Of a DNA stretch of 64,000 bases, positions 7,924-16,158 are shown piece after piece. The notes beneath the pieces are model-generated. The model was given only the letters and a program-made list of their open reading frames with translations. It was not told where the DNA came from and searched no databases. Where the stretch lies: the NCBI GenBank assembly GCA_045612845.1, contig JAZKZV010000003.1, positions 1 through 64,000 of the forward strand, in the 5' to 3' direction. The translations under genes were made by a program, and so were the position numbers. Positions within the stretch are counted from its first letter, which is position 1. Each line of letters begins with the position of its first letter. Source of the stretch: Ornithomonoglobus_A sp045612845 (lineage in GTDB: Bacteria > Bacillota > Clostridia > UBA1381).

Positions 7924-8510
7924 AAAAGAGAATAGGCGTTCTTGTATCAGGAGGCGGAACAAATCTCCAGGCACTTATTGATGCACAAAATAGCGGCATT
8001 ATAAAAAGCGGCGAAATTGTTACGGTAGTATCAAACAAACCCCAGGTTTATGCTCTTGAGCGTGCAAAAAATGCAGGTATAGATGCAAAGGTTATAACAA
8101 AAAAAGAGTGCGGCACACCCGAGGCATTCGATAAGGCACTTTGTGATTATATGCTTTCCAAAAAGGTGGATATAGTAGTGCTTGCAGGCTTTTTAGCAAT
8201 ACTCGGAGATAATTTTTTAAAAGAATACAGTAACAGAATAATAAACATACACCCGTCTTTAATACCATCATTTTGCGGAAATGGTATGTATGGTCTTAAA
8301 GTTCATCAGGCAGCGCTTGATTATGGTGTAAAGGTTACAGGTGCAACTGTTCATTTTGTAAACGAAGTCGTGGATGGCGGAAAAATTATTATGCAAAAAG
8401 CAGTTTACATAAATGACACAGACGATGCCGAAACTTTACAAAAACGTGTTATGGAGGAGGCAGAATGGCAAATCCTCCCACAAGCAGTAGAGATGGTATG
8501 CGCTAACTAA
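7920..8510 (+). CDS. purN: Phosphoribosylglycinamide formyltransferase
   Basis: PurN transfers a formyl group from 10-formyl-tetrahydrofolate to GAR. The 196-residue enzyme has SGGGTNLQAL at the N-terminus, the catalytic segment NIHPSLIPSF, and GATVHFVNEVVDGG. It starts at a TTG (7920) that overlaps the purM stop as TTGA, so translation is probably coupled. Formate-dependent PurT is not seen nearby. Confidence 0.96.
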   Translation: MKKRIGVLVSGGGTNLQALIDAQNSGIIKSGEIVTVVSNKPQVYALERAKNAGIDAKVITKKECGTPEAFDKALCDYMLSKKVDIVVLAGFLAILGDNFLKEYSNRIINIHPSLIPSFCGNGMYGLKVHQAALDYGVKVTGATVHFVNEVVDGGKIIMQKAVYINDTDDAETLQKRVMEEAEWQILPQAVEMVCAN

Positions 8511-8531
8511 ATACAGAAAGGAATTATGCAG

Positions 8532-9245
8532 ATGGACACACTTAATATATACGAGGAATTACAAAACAATTCGTACCCAGGCAGAGGTATTGTTATAGGT
8601 AAGTCTGAAAACGGAAAGTTTGCAGTTACTGCTTATTTTATAATGGGTAGAAGTGTAAACAGCAGAAACAGAGTATTTGTAGAGGATGGAGAGGGCATAA
8701 GAACACAAGCCTTTGACCCCTCAAAACTCGAAGACCCACATCTTATAATATACGCTCCTGTACGTGTTTTAGGTAATAAAACAATCGTAACAAACGGAGA
8801 CCAGACAGATACAATCTATGAGTTAATGAATAATCAAATGACTTTTGAGCAATCACTTCGCACAAGAGAATACGAAGATGATGCACCAAATTTCACACCA
8901 AGAATTTCGGGTATTATCAAAAGAGGCGAAAATGATTTTAACTATGCACTCTCAATATTAAAGAGCGCCAACGGAAATCCCGAGTCTTGCAGAAGATATA
9001 CCTTTTCATACTCAACCCCGATAAATGGCGAGGGACATTTTATTCATACGTATCAGGGCGATGGCACTCCCCTACCGTCATTTGAGGGCGAACCAAAGCA
9101 GGTTGCAATTCCAAATGATATTGATGAATTTACAAATGGATTGTGGACATCTCTTAACGAGGAAAACAAGGTATCTCTTTTTGTTAGATATATAAATCTC
9201 GAGGATGGCACATACACAACAAAAATTATAAACAAAAATAACTAA
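8532..9245 (+). CDS. purO: Stand-alone IMP cyclohydrolase
   Basis: This protein resembles the PurO-type IMP cyclohydrolase first known from archaea, which closes FAICAR to IMP. The 237-residue sequence contains YPGRGIVIG, YFIMGRS and NRVF. It is adjacent to a stand-alone AICAR formyltransferase, so together the two genes replace bifunctional PurH. I prefer the ATG at 8532 because it sits 9 bases after AAAGGA, while the ATG at 8526 is only 3 bases away. Assignment rests on residual motif likeness plus context. Confidence 0.85.
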   Translation: MDTLNIYEELQNNSYPGRGIVIGKSENGKFAVTAYFIMGRSVNSRNRVFVEDGEGIRTQAFDPSKLEDPHLIIYAPVRVLGNKTIVTNGDQTDTIYELMNNQMTFEQSLRTREYEDDAPNFTPRISGIIKRGENDFNYALSILKSANGNPESCRRYTFSYSTPINGEGHFIHTYQGDGTPLPSFEGEPKQVAIPNDIDEFTNGLWTSLNEENKVSLFVRYINLEDGTYTTKIINKNN

Positions 9246-9266
9246 ATTTTATGAGAGGATATAAAA

Positions 9267-10439
9267 ATGAAAGAACTTCAGTTAAAATACGGTTGTAACC
9301 CAAATCAGAAACCATCAAAGGTATTTATGCAAAATAGCGATTTACCATTCGAAATTATAAGCGGAAATCCCGGTTATATAAATCTGCTTGATGCACTAAA
9401 TGGCTATCAGCTTGTAAAGGAGCTAAAAAAGGCAACAGGTCTTCCGTCTGCTACATCATTCAAGCACGTTTCACCTGCAGGTGCAGCAGTTGGTCTGCCT
9501 CTTAGCGATACTCTAAAGAAGATATACTTTGTAGATGATGTTGAGCTTACTCCGCTTGCAAACGCTTATGCAAGAGCAAGAGGTGCCGACAGAATGTCAT
9601 CATTCGGCGACTTTATTGCACTATCAGACGAGTGCGATAAGGCAACTGCACTTCTTATTAAAAAGGAAGTTTCTGATGGCGTAATAGCACCTTCATACAG
9701 CGACGAAGCTCTTGAAATTCTAAAGGCTAAGAAGAACGGTAACTACAACGTTATTAAAATAGACGAAAATTATGTTCCTGAAGAAATCGAGCATAAGCAG
9801 GTTTTTGGTATTACCTTTGAACAGGGCAGAAACAACCTTGATATTAACGAAGATTTACTTTCAGAAATTGTAACAGATAATAAAACTCTTACTGCTGAGC
9901 AAAAGCGCGACCTTATGATTTCTTTGATAGTTTTAAAATATACACAGTCAAACAGTGTATGCTATGTAAAGGACGGTCAGGCAATAGGTATAGGTGCAGG
10001 TCAGCAATCACGTATTCACTGCACACGTCTTGCAGGTAACAAAGCAGATATATGGTGGTTAAGACAAGCTCCTCAGGTGTTAAACCTTGAGTTTGTTGAC
10101 GGAATAAAGAGAGCGGACAGAGATAATGCGATTGATATATATATAAGCGACGAGTATATGGACGTTTTGGCAGACGGTGTATGGGAAAATACATTTAAGG
10201 TAAAACCCCCGGTATTCACAAAGGAAGAGCAAAAAGAATGGCTTAAAAAGAATACTGATGTTGCATTGGGCTCAGATGCATTCTTCCCATTTGGCGATAA
10301 CATAGAAAGAGCATATAAGTCAGGCGTAACAGTTATTGCACAGCCGGGAGGTTCAATCAGAGATGACCACGTAATTGATACATGCAACAAATATAATATG
10401 GCAATGGCATTTACTAAGATAAGATTATTCCATCATTGA
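9267..10439 (+). CDS. purH: AICAR formyltransferase without the cyclohydrolase domain
   Basis: It formylates AICAR to FAICAR, the penultimate purine step. At 390 residues it contains only the transformylase part of PurH; the MGS-like IMP cyclohydrolase domain is absent. Motifs include TSFKHVSPAGAA, IGIGAGQQSR, PGGSIRDD and the C-terminal RLFHH. A GAGAGGAT ribosome site precedes the ATG. PurO immediately upstream supplies the missing activity. A large palindrome follows the stop codon. Confidence 0.93.
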   Translation: MKELQLKYGCNPNQKPSKVFMQNSDLPFEIISGNPGYINLLDALNGYQLVKELKKATGLPSATSFKHVSPAGAAVGLPLSDTLKKIYFVDDVELTPLANAYARARGADRMSSFGDFIALSDECDKATALLIKKEVSDGVIAPSYSDEALEILKAKKNGNYNVIKIDENYVPEEIEHKQVFGITFEQGRNNLDINEDLLSEIVTDNKTLTAEQKRDLMISLIVLKYTQSNSVCYVKDGQAIGIGAGQQSRIHCTRLAGNKADIWWLRQAPQVLNLEFVDGIKRADRDNAIDIYISDEYMDVLADGVWENTFKVKPPVFTKEEQKEWLKKNTDVALGSDAFFPFGDNIERAYKSGVTVIAQPGGSIRDDHVIDTCNKYNMAMAFTKIRLFHH

Positions 10440-10450
10440 TTGGTGTATAT

Positions 10451-10554
10451 AAGTTTGAGTAAAATTGCCAATCTTGCGCATTTACGCTCATTTGTGTATA
10501 AACATACACGACAATCACGTAAATGCACAATCTGAACAATTTTCTTTCAAACTT
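10451..10554 (+). repeat. 104-base imperfect palindrome between purH and purD
   Basis: Three nested arm pairs can be seen: AAGTTTGA/TCAAACTT, AAAATTG/CAATTTT and GCATTTACG/CGTAAATGC. A GTGTAT/ATACAC hairpin forms the tip. It has no terminal T-run. It could be a MITE-like element, an mRNA stability structure or a processing site. It fills nearly the whole 142-base gap before purD. Confidence 0.75.
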
Positions 10555-10581
10555 GATGAAAGGGGTTAAATAGGTATAAAT

Positions 10582-11847
10582 ATGAAGATATTAGTAGTAG
10601 GAAGCGGCGGACGTGAGCACGCAATAATATGGAAAATAGCACAATCAAAAAAGGTTGAAAAGATATACTGTGCACCAGGTAACGGTGGAATTTCAGAATT
10701 AGCTGAGTGTATTGATATAAACGTAATGGATAAAGAAAAGATGGTTCAATTTGCAAGGGACAATAAAATAGACCTTGTAATGGTAGCACCGGACGACCCG
10801 TTGGTTGATGGCATGGTAGATGCTATGGAAGATGCCGGCATACGCGCTTTTGGCCCCCGCGCCAATGCTGCAATTATAGAGGGCAGCAAAGCCTTTTCAA
10901 AAGACCTAATGAAGAAGTATAACATTCCTACTGCCGGCTATGAAGTATTTACAGACAGCGCCGAGGCAATAGAGTATGTAAAGAAGGGTACATTCCCTAC
11001 TGTTATAAAGGCGGATGGTCTTGCTTTGGGTAAAGGTGTTATTATTGCGCAAAACCTCGAGGAGGCTGAGGATGCAATTCACGAAATGATTGATAATGGC
11101 AAATTCGGAAAAAGCGGCAGTCGTGTCGTAGTTGAAGAATTTTTAACAGGCCCCGAAGTATCTGTATTAGCTTTTACGGACGGTAAAACCGTAAAACCAA
11201 TGGTGTCCGCACAAGACCACAAGCGCGCATATGATAACGACGAAGGACTAAACACAGGCGGAATGGGCACATTCTCTCCAAGCCGACTTTATGACAAAGA
11301 AAAAGAGGAAGAATGTATGAAGAATATATTCTTACCTACTATAAAGGCAATGCAGTCTGAGGGCAGACCATTTAAGGGCGTACTATACTTCGGTCTTATG
11401 ATGACACAAAAAGGCGTTAAAGTTATTGAATATAACTGTCGTTTTGGAGACCCCGAAACACAAGTTGTTCTGCCAAGACTCGAAAGTGATTTAGTAGACA
11501 TAATGGAAGCAGTAATTGATGAAAAGCTCGACGAAATAGAAATAAAATGGGCAGATAACGCCGCAGTATGTGTTGTTATGGCATCGGGCGGTTATCCACT
11601 CGAATACAAAAAAGGCTACGAAATAAGTGGTCTTGATGATGTAAAGAGCGACGATTTAACAGTGTTCCATGCAGGAACCATTGTAAAGGACGGGAAAACT
11701 CTCACAAACGGAGGAAGAGTTTTAGGCGTTACCGCAGTAGCACAAAACCTTGATATGGCAATAGAAAAGTCATATGAGGCAGTTAAAAAAATAAACTTTA
11801 AGGATGCACACTACAGAAAAGACATCGGTATAAAGAAGTATAACTAA
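10582..11847 (+). CDS. purD: Phosphoribosylamine-glycine ligase
   Basis: PurD joins phosphoribosylamine and glycine using ATP to give GAR. The 421-residue protein has the start MKILVVGSGGREHAI, an ATP-grasp domain with ADGLALGKGV, and EYNCRFGDPETQ. It is the last purine gene in the cluster; purF, purL, purC, purB and purQ are not present here. A GGGGT-like site lies about 14 bases upstream, a weak spacing, so translation may be moderate. Confidence 0.96.
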   Translation: MKILVVGSGGREHAIIWKIAQSKKVEKIYCAPGNGGISELAECIDINVMDKEKMVQFARDNKIDLVMVAPDDPLVDGMVDAMEDAGIRAFGPRANAAIIEGSKAFSKDLMKKYNIPTAGYEVFTDSAEAIEYVKKGTFPTVIKADGLALGKGVIIAQNLEEAEDAIHEMIDNGKFGKSGSRVVVEEFLTGPEVSVLAFTDGKTVKPMVSAQDHKRAYDNDEGLNTGGMGTFSPSRLYDKEKEEECMKNIFLPTIKAMQSEGRPFKGVLYFGLMMTQKGVKVIEYNCRFGDPETQVVLPRLESDLVDIMEAVIDEKLDEIEIKWADNAAVCVVMASGGYPLEYKKGYEISGLDDVKSDDLTVFHAGTIVKDGKTLTNGGRVLGVTAVAQNLDMAIEKSYEAVKKINFKDAHYRKDIGIKKYN

Positions 11848-11863
11848 CCCGTGGAGGAAACAT

Positions 11864-13192
11864 ATGAAAAGGATTTTATCTATACTGCTTTTTGTAGCAA
11901 TGCTTTTGGGCACATGCCCTGCACTTGCACAAGAAACAACCACTAAAGAAACCGAAACTGTAGCATCACAGGCCGAGCAAACCAACGAAGAAGTGTCCGA
12001 GGATATTACCTCCACTCCCACAAAGGAGTATTTCGACAACAGCGAAAATGCAGAAGAAACCGAAAATATCAGGGACACTAAAATGACAGGCAAAATCGCT
12101 ATTTATATGTCCCTCATTGACCACCCCATAATGATAGATACCGCCGCAAGAGTTGATATATACAAAAAGGACGGTACTCATATTGGTTGGGACGATGCAT
12201 GGGTTGGCGGAATAACAAAAAACATAACACTTGATGTAAATATATCAGATTTTGAATCCGATACTGAAGTTGTCGCAAAATTCACAGGTTTAAGACATGT
12301 TACATATAACGGAAAAGATTACAAACCAAAAGAAGAGGTTATACTAAAAACAACCACTGACCCTCAAAAGAACGAGTATAATATGTCAGGTGATAAGCCA
12401 TATAAATTACAACCCGTTATTTATACTCCCGAGGGCTTACAGAAGTTCTCACCTGTGGCAACAATAATTGATAACACTACATATGTTCCTGCTATTGCAT
12501 TTGCTGAAAAGATGGGTCTTATGGCACACAAGAATACAAAGTACAACAGTCTGCCTGTATATGTTGGTGATAAGTGCGTTTCTTACAATATAAATTCTCA
12601 TATTACAAATGTATTTGGCAAAGATATTGTAATGAGCGCACCAACAAAGGAAATAGATGGTACAGTGTATGTTCCTGTAAGAGCATTTGCAGAGCATTTT
12701 GATTGCACACTCAAGGTCCTTGATTTTGGCGACCATATTGATATAGTTTTGGGAGAATCAACTGTTGCAAAAGAAGAATACGCAAAATATCCTGTAAATA
12801 AAAACAACATTTCTTCAAGAACAAACTGGTTGGTATATGTAGATAAATCAGACTTTAAGGTACGTGTATATAAAGGAAGCAAAAATCACTGGATACAGGT
12901 TAAATCGTACCCATGTGCAATCGGTGCACCATGGACACCTACAATCACAGGTGAATATGAGTATTTCAGCAAAGAATCCATCTGGCCTTATGATGGATAT
13001 TATGTAGGGCCCATTATGCGTTTTTACAACGGATACGCACTCCATTCAACGCTAAGATACTATGGCGGTGGCGAGTATGACGGAAGAGTGGGAGTTATGA
13101 TTTCACATGGTTGTATAAGACTTCACCCCGAGGATATTACATGGATGTGGAATAATATCCCGCTTAAAACAAAAATATATATTACCGAATAA
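11864..13192 (+). CDS. Secreted L,D-transpeptidase with copper-amine-oxidase-like domain
   Basis: This is a predicted cell-wall cross-linking enzyme outside the membrane. Residues 1-22 form a signal peptide ending ALA. A Glu/Thr-rich linker follows, then a unit of unknown type (about 70-155). A copper-amine-oxidase N-domain-like region (about 190-300) carries the paired TTYVPAIAFAE and TVYVPVRAFAE. The C-terminal YkuD domain has a histidine in ALHST and the catalytic C417 in SHGCIRLH. It starts 16 bases after purD with a GTGGAGG site, so it may be co-transcribed although unrelated in function. Confidence 0.9.
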   Translation: MKRILSILLFVAMLLGTCPALAQETTTKETETVASQAEQTNEEVSEDITSTPTKEYFDNSENAEETENIRDTKMTGKIAIYMSLIDHPIMIDTAARVDIYKKDGTHIGWDDAWVGGITKNITLDVNISDFESDTEVVAKFTGLRHVTYNGKDYKPKEEVILKTTTDPQKNEYNMSGDKPYKLQPVIYTPEGLQKFSPVATIIDNTTYVPAIAFAEKMGLMAHKNTKYNSLPVYVGDKCVSYNINSHITNVFGKDIVMSAPTKEIDGTVYVPVRAFAEHFDCTLKVLDFGDHIDIVLGESTVAKEEYAKYPVNKNNISSRTNWLVYVDKSDFKVRVYKGSKNHWIQVKSYPCAIGAPWTPTITGEYEYFSKESIWPYDGYYVGPIMRFYNGYALHSTLRYYGGGEYDGRVGVMISHGCIRLHPEDITWMWNNIPLKTKIYITE

Positions 13193-13213
13193 TAAGGAGT
13201 CAATAGTTACACA

Positions 13214-13648
13214 ATGGAAAATATACGAAAAATGAATAGTGGCGAGGCTTATGATGTTCTTGATTTATGGATGAGGAGCTTTACACAAGGTCATCCGTTT
13301 ATTGAGTCTAACTTCTGGGAAAAATATTACAGCAGCGTCAAAGAATTATATGTAAACGAAAAGGATACGTATGTTTATATCTACAACGATAAAATTGTAG
13401 GCTTCATAAGTGTAGCTGTGGACGGAACAATAAGAGGCATATACGTAGACCCCGAATATCATAACCGAAGAATAGGCACAAAGCTTGCAAAATTCGTTCA
13501 GAATATGTATATGGGACTTAATATGGAAATTTACAAAAAAAATCGTAAAGCATTGGATTATGCTACGTATCTTGGTTTTTTAATAGTTGCCGCATATATA
13601 AAAGAGGAAAATGATGAAATTTGCTACAGGCTAAGCTGGAGCAGATAA
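13214..13648 (+). CDS. GNAT-family N-acetyltransferase
   Basis: A 144-residue acetyltransferase of the GNAT fold. The acetyl-CoA-binding motif A region is IYVDPEYHNRRIGTKL, and the preceding beta strand is VGFISVAVDG. The C-terminal half has the usual tail ending CYRLSW. The acceptor is not predictable. The gene follows the L,D-transpeptidase after 21 bases and ends at a bidirectional terminator. Confidence 0.82.
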   Translation: MENIRKMNSGEAYDVLDLWMRSFTQGHPFIESNFWEKYYSSVKELYVNEKDTYVYIYNDKIVGFISVAVDGTIRGIYVDPEYHNRRIGTKLAKFVQNMYMGLNMEIYKKNRKALDYATYLGFLIVAAYIKEENDEICYRLSWSR

Positions 13649-13649
13649 A

Positions 13650-13679
13650 AAGAACGGTGTTAAAAACACCGTTCTTTTA
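13650..13679. terminator. Bidirectional terminator between the GNAT gene and glmM
   Basis: AAGAACGGTGTT and AACACCGTTCTT form the stem, flanked by A-run and T-run, serving both converging genes. Confidence 0.88.
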
Positions 13680-15023
13680 TTATATGGTATAACCTTTTTC
13701 TATAATAACATTTGTTGCCTTTTGGGCAAGCTCTTTACACAACTCCTCACTCTTAGCCTCAACCATAACACGTATAAGAGGCTCGGTACCGCTCTTTCTC
13801 AGAAGTATTCTTCCATCTCCCCCAAGTTGCTTTTCTATAGATGCTACAACGTCTGCAATATCCTTATCGTTCATAACAACATCTTTATCCTTAACACGGG
13901 TATTTATTGTTATCTGCGGATATTTAACAAAATCCTCACATAATTTAGATACAGGGAGTTTGCTCTCTATAAAAATTTCCATAAGCTTTATTGCAGTAAT
14001 AAGTCCGTCGCCCGTTGTTGCATATTTCGAGAATATTATATGTCCCGATTCCTCGCCGCCTATGCGATATCCCTCATTAACCATTGCCTCATACACGTAT
14101 TTATCGCCAACATCTGTTTTTACAGACTCTATTCCGTGTTTTTCGAGTGCCTTATAAAGGCCAAGATTTGACATAACAGTCGAAACAACTGTATTCTTTT
14201 TAAGAGTACCCTTGTTCTTCATATACACACCGCACATATACAAAATGTGGTCGCCGGTCAAGACGTTTCCGTTTTCGTCAACTGCCAGACATCTGTCAGC
14301 ATCACCGTCGAATGCAAAGCCTATATCAAGATTGTTTTCTTTAACTAATTTGCAAAGTCCCTCAATATGTGTAGAACCGCAATTTGTGTTAATGTTATAT
14401 CCGTCAGGCTGATTATTTATTACGTACGTCTGTGCTCCCAATGCGTCAAAAACACTTTTTGCAATCATCCATGTGCTACCGTTTGAACAATCAAGTCCAA
14501 CCTTTAACCCTTTGTATGAATTCATTGCAAGAGAAATAATATATCCTATATAGCGGTTTCTGCCTACTGCATAATCGACTGTACAACCTATATCTTCTCT
14601 TGTAGCATACGGTATTTCACCAATTTCTCCGTCGAGATATGCTTCAATATCCGTAATAATTGATTCGGACATCTTTTCGCCCTTACTGTTTATAAGCTTT
14701 ATTCCGTTATCATAATACGGATTGTGGCTTGCACTAATCATTATACCGCAGTCAAAATCTTCTGTTCTTGCAACATATGATACTGACGGTGTTGTTGTTA
14801 CGTGCAAAAGATATGCATCTGCACCGCTTGCAGTAAGACCTGCAACAAGCGCATACTCAAACATGTAGCTCGAACGACGGGTATCTTTACCTATTACTAT
14901 TTTGCATTTATGTTCTTTACCATAATACCAGCCGAGGTATCTGCCAACCTTGAATGCATGTTCAACATTCAGGGTTATATTAGCTTCACCTCTGAAACCA
15001 TCTGTTCCAAAATATTTTCCCAT
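13680..15023 (-). CDS. glmM: Phosphoglucosamine mutase
   Basis: GlmM converts glucosamine-6-phosphate to glucosamine-1-phosphate for UDP-GlcNAc and peptidoglycan. The 447-residue protein has the phosphoserine S99 in ISASHNP, the metal loop DGDADRCL, and the phosphate-binding RKSGTEPLIRVM near the C-terminus. AAGGAGA precedes the ATG. Its leader carries a glmS-type ribozyme, so expression is expected to respond to glucosamine-6-phosphate, its own substrate. A GlmU-like acetyltransferase gene lies upstream in the same direction. Confidence 0.96.
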   Translation of the reverse strand: MGKYFGTDGFRGEANITLNVEHAFKVGRYLGWYYGKEHKCKIVIGKDTRRSSYMFEYALVAGLTASGADAYLLHVTTTPSVSYVARTEDFDCGIMISASHNPYYDNGIKLINSKGEKMSESIITDIEAYLDGEIGEIPYATREDIGCTVDYAVGRNRYIGYIISLAMNSYKGLKVGLDCSNGSTWMIAKSVFDALGAQTYVINNQPDGYNINTNCGSTHIEGLCKLVKENNLDIGFAFDGDADRCLAVDENGNVLTGDHILYMCGVYMKNKGTLKKNTVVSTVMSNLGLYKALEKHGIESVKTDVGDKYVYEAMVNEGYRIGGEESGHIIFSKYATTGDGLITAIKLMEIFIESKLPVSKLCEDFVKYPQITINTRVKDKDVVMNDKDIADVVASIEKQLGGDGRILLRKSGTEPLIRVMVEAKSEELCKELAQKATNVIIEKGYTI

Positions 15024-15060
15024 TTAATTGTCTCCTTATATAGTGATAAAAATTATAATC

Positions 15061-15210
15061 ATATACATTAGTCTACGACAACACTTTTGTATGCACACAT
15101 ACTGTACACTTTGTATGTTGCCTTACGATAAGACTATATACCGTGAAAACATCCGCCGAAATCTTCGATAATTTTCTTCCTCGTCACCACATAATCTGCG
15201 GTCTGGCGCT
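15061..15210 (-). ncRNA. glmS ribozyme (glucosamine-6-phosphate-responsive) in the glmM leader
   Basis: On the minus strand the sequence AGCGCCAG starts at 15210; self-cleavage is expected between A15210 and G15209. P1 is ACCGCA/TGTGGT. The conserved GACGAGG is at 15185-15179, and TTCGGCGGATG is at 15160-15150, followed by CACGG. P2 arms are AGAAAA/TTTTC. P3 (15140-15131 with 15074-15061) and P4 (GGCAACA/TGTTGTC, with a GTATG/CATAC tip) complete the known fold. The known class cleaves when bound to glucosamine-6-phosphate and destabilises the downstream mRNA. The normal partner gene is glmS; here it is glmM. Confidence 0.92.
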
Positions 15211-15233
15211 AAACAGCTATTGCCACTCAGAGT

Positions 15234-15269
15234 TTATGGCGCTGTCTTTTGTTTTTTGTATGCCTCCAT
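15234..15269 (-). CDS. Possible 11-residue leader ORF upstream of the ribozyme
   Basis: An ATG at 15269 follows AAAAGGAGAG and opens MEAYKKQKTAP before a stop. The spacing from GGAG to ATG is only 2 bases, so translation is doubtful. It ends 24 bases upstream of the cleavage site. Confidence 0.2.
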   Translation of the reverse strand: MEAYKKQKTAP

Positions 15270-15315
15270 CTCTCCTTTTCCCGTTAGAGAGTTAAAAGCA
15301 CACTCAATATCGTAT

Positions 15316-15972
15316 CTATTTTTTTATAACGATTTTATCCTCTGATTTAAATATTGAATTTTCTTCAATATATCCGCGCACACGCGATAATGGATAAATT
15401 ATGCAATTTTTCCCCAAAACTGTACCCGGGCACAAAACACTGTTGCAACCAACCTCGGTATAATCCCCGACCATTGCACCAAATTTCTTCAGCCCGGTCT
15501 CGATTTTACCCTCTTTTGTTTTTATGCTTACAAGCGTTTTATCGCTCTTCACATTAGAAGTTATTGAGCCTGCACCCAGATGCGAACGATATCCAAGAAC
15601 TGAATCGCCCACATAATTATAGTGCGGAATCTGAACATTATCAAAAATAATACTGTTCTTAACCTCTGTTGAATTACCCACGACTGAGTTTTTACCTATA
15701 ATTGCACTTCCCCGTATAAACGCACAGTGCCTTATCTCGGCACACTCATCAATTATGCATGGAGCATCTATATAAGCACTGTCATAAATCTTTGCACTTT
15801 TAGCAATCCATACACCGTCTTTTGCCTCATAAAATTTCTCTTTATCCAATGATTTTCCCAGTTCATAGATAAAGTCCTTAATTTTAGTAAGTGCCTGCCA
15901 TGGGTATTCCAAACCGTCAAACAACGATTTAGCAATAGTGTTTTCCAAAGAAAATAAATTTTCAATTTTCAT
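15316..15972 (-). CDS. GlmU-like left-handed beta-helix acetyltransferase
   Basis: A 218-residue protein built mainly of hexapeptide repeats (about 55-200). The segment IPHYNYVGDS with H117 resembles the catalytic histidine region of the GlmU acetyltransferase domain, and GAGSITSN resembles its acetyl-CoA/substrate loop. The uridyltransferase domain is absent. With glmM downstream, I infer it acetylates glucosamine-1-phosphate. The alternative is an acetyltransferase for another amino sugar. GGGAGG precedes the ATG and a sigma-A promoter lies 60 bases upstream. Confidence 0.8.
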   Translation of the reverse strand: MKIENLFSLENTIAKSLFDGLEYPWQALTKIKDFIYELGKSLDKEKFYEAKDGVWIAKSAKIYDSAYIDAPCIIDECAEIRHCAFIRGSAIIGKNSVVGNSTEVKNSIIFDNVQIPHYNYVGDSVLGYRSHLGAGSITSNVKSDKTLVSIKTKEGKIETGLKKFGAMVGDYTEVGCNSVLCPGTVLGKNCIIYPLSRVRGYIEENSIFKSEDKIVIKK

Positions 15973-16031
15973 ATTTTTCCTCCCTTCTCATCATAATGTT
16001 GTTTGTATATATAAGTAATATATACACTACA

Positions 16032-16060
16032 ATTATAACACACAAAAACCTTAAGGTCAA
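16032..16060 (-). promoter_or_regulatory. Sigma-A promoter of the acetyltransferase-glmM unit
   Basis: On the minus strand TTGACC (16060-16055), a 17-base spacer and TATAAT (16037-16032). No separate promoter is obvious before the ribozyme, so glmM is probably transcribed from here too. Confidence 0.82.
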
Positions 16061-16099
16061 GCAGATTATTTTATTGTTAATTCTTTTTAATTAAAATCA

Positions 16100-16128
16100 T
16101 TGAAACATTTAATATAATATGCTATAAT
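16100..16128 (+). promoter_or_regulatory. Sigma-A promoter of ruvX
   Basis: TTGAAA at 16100-16105, a 17-base spacer, TATAAT at 16123-16128. Confidence 0.82.
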
Positions 16129-16158
16129 AATTACAACAATATCAATCGGAGGATAAAA

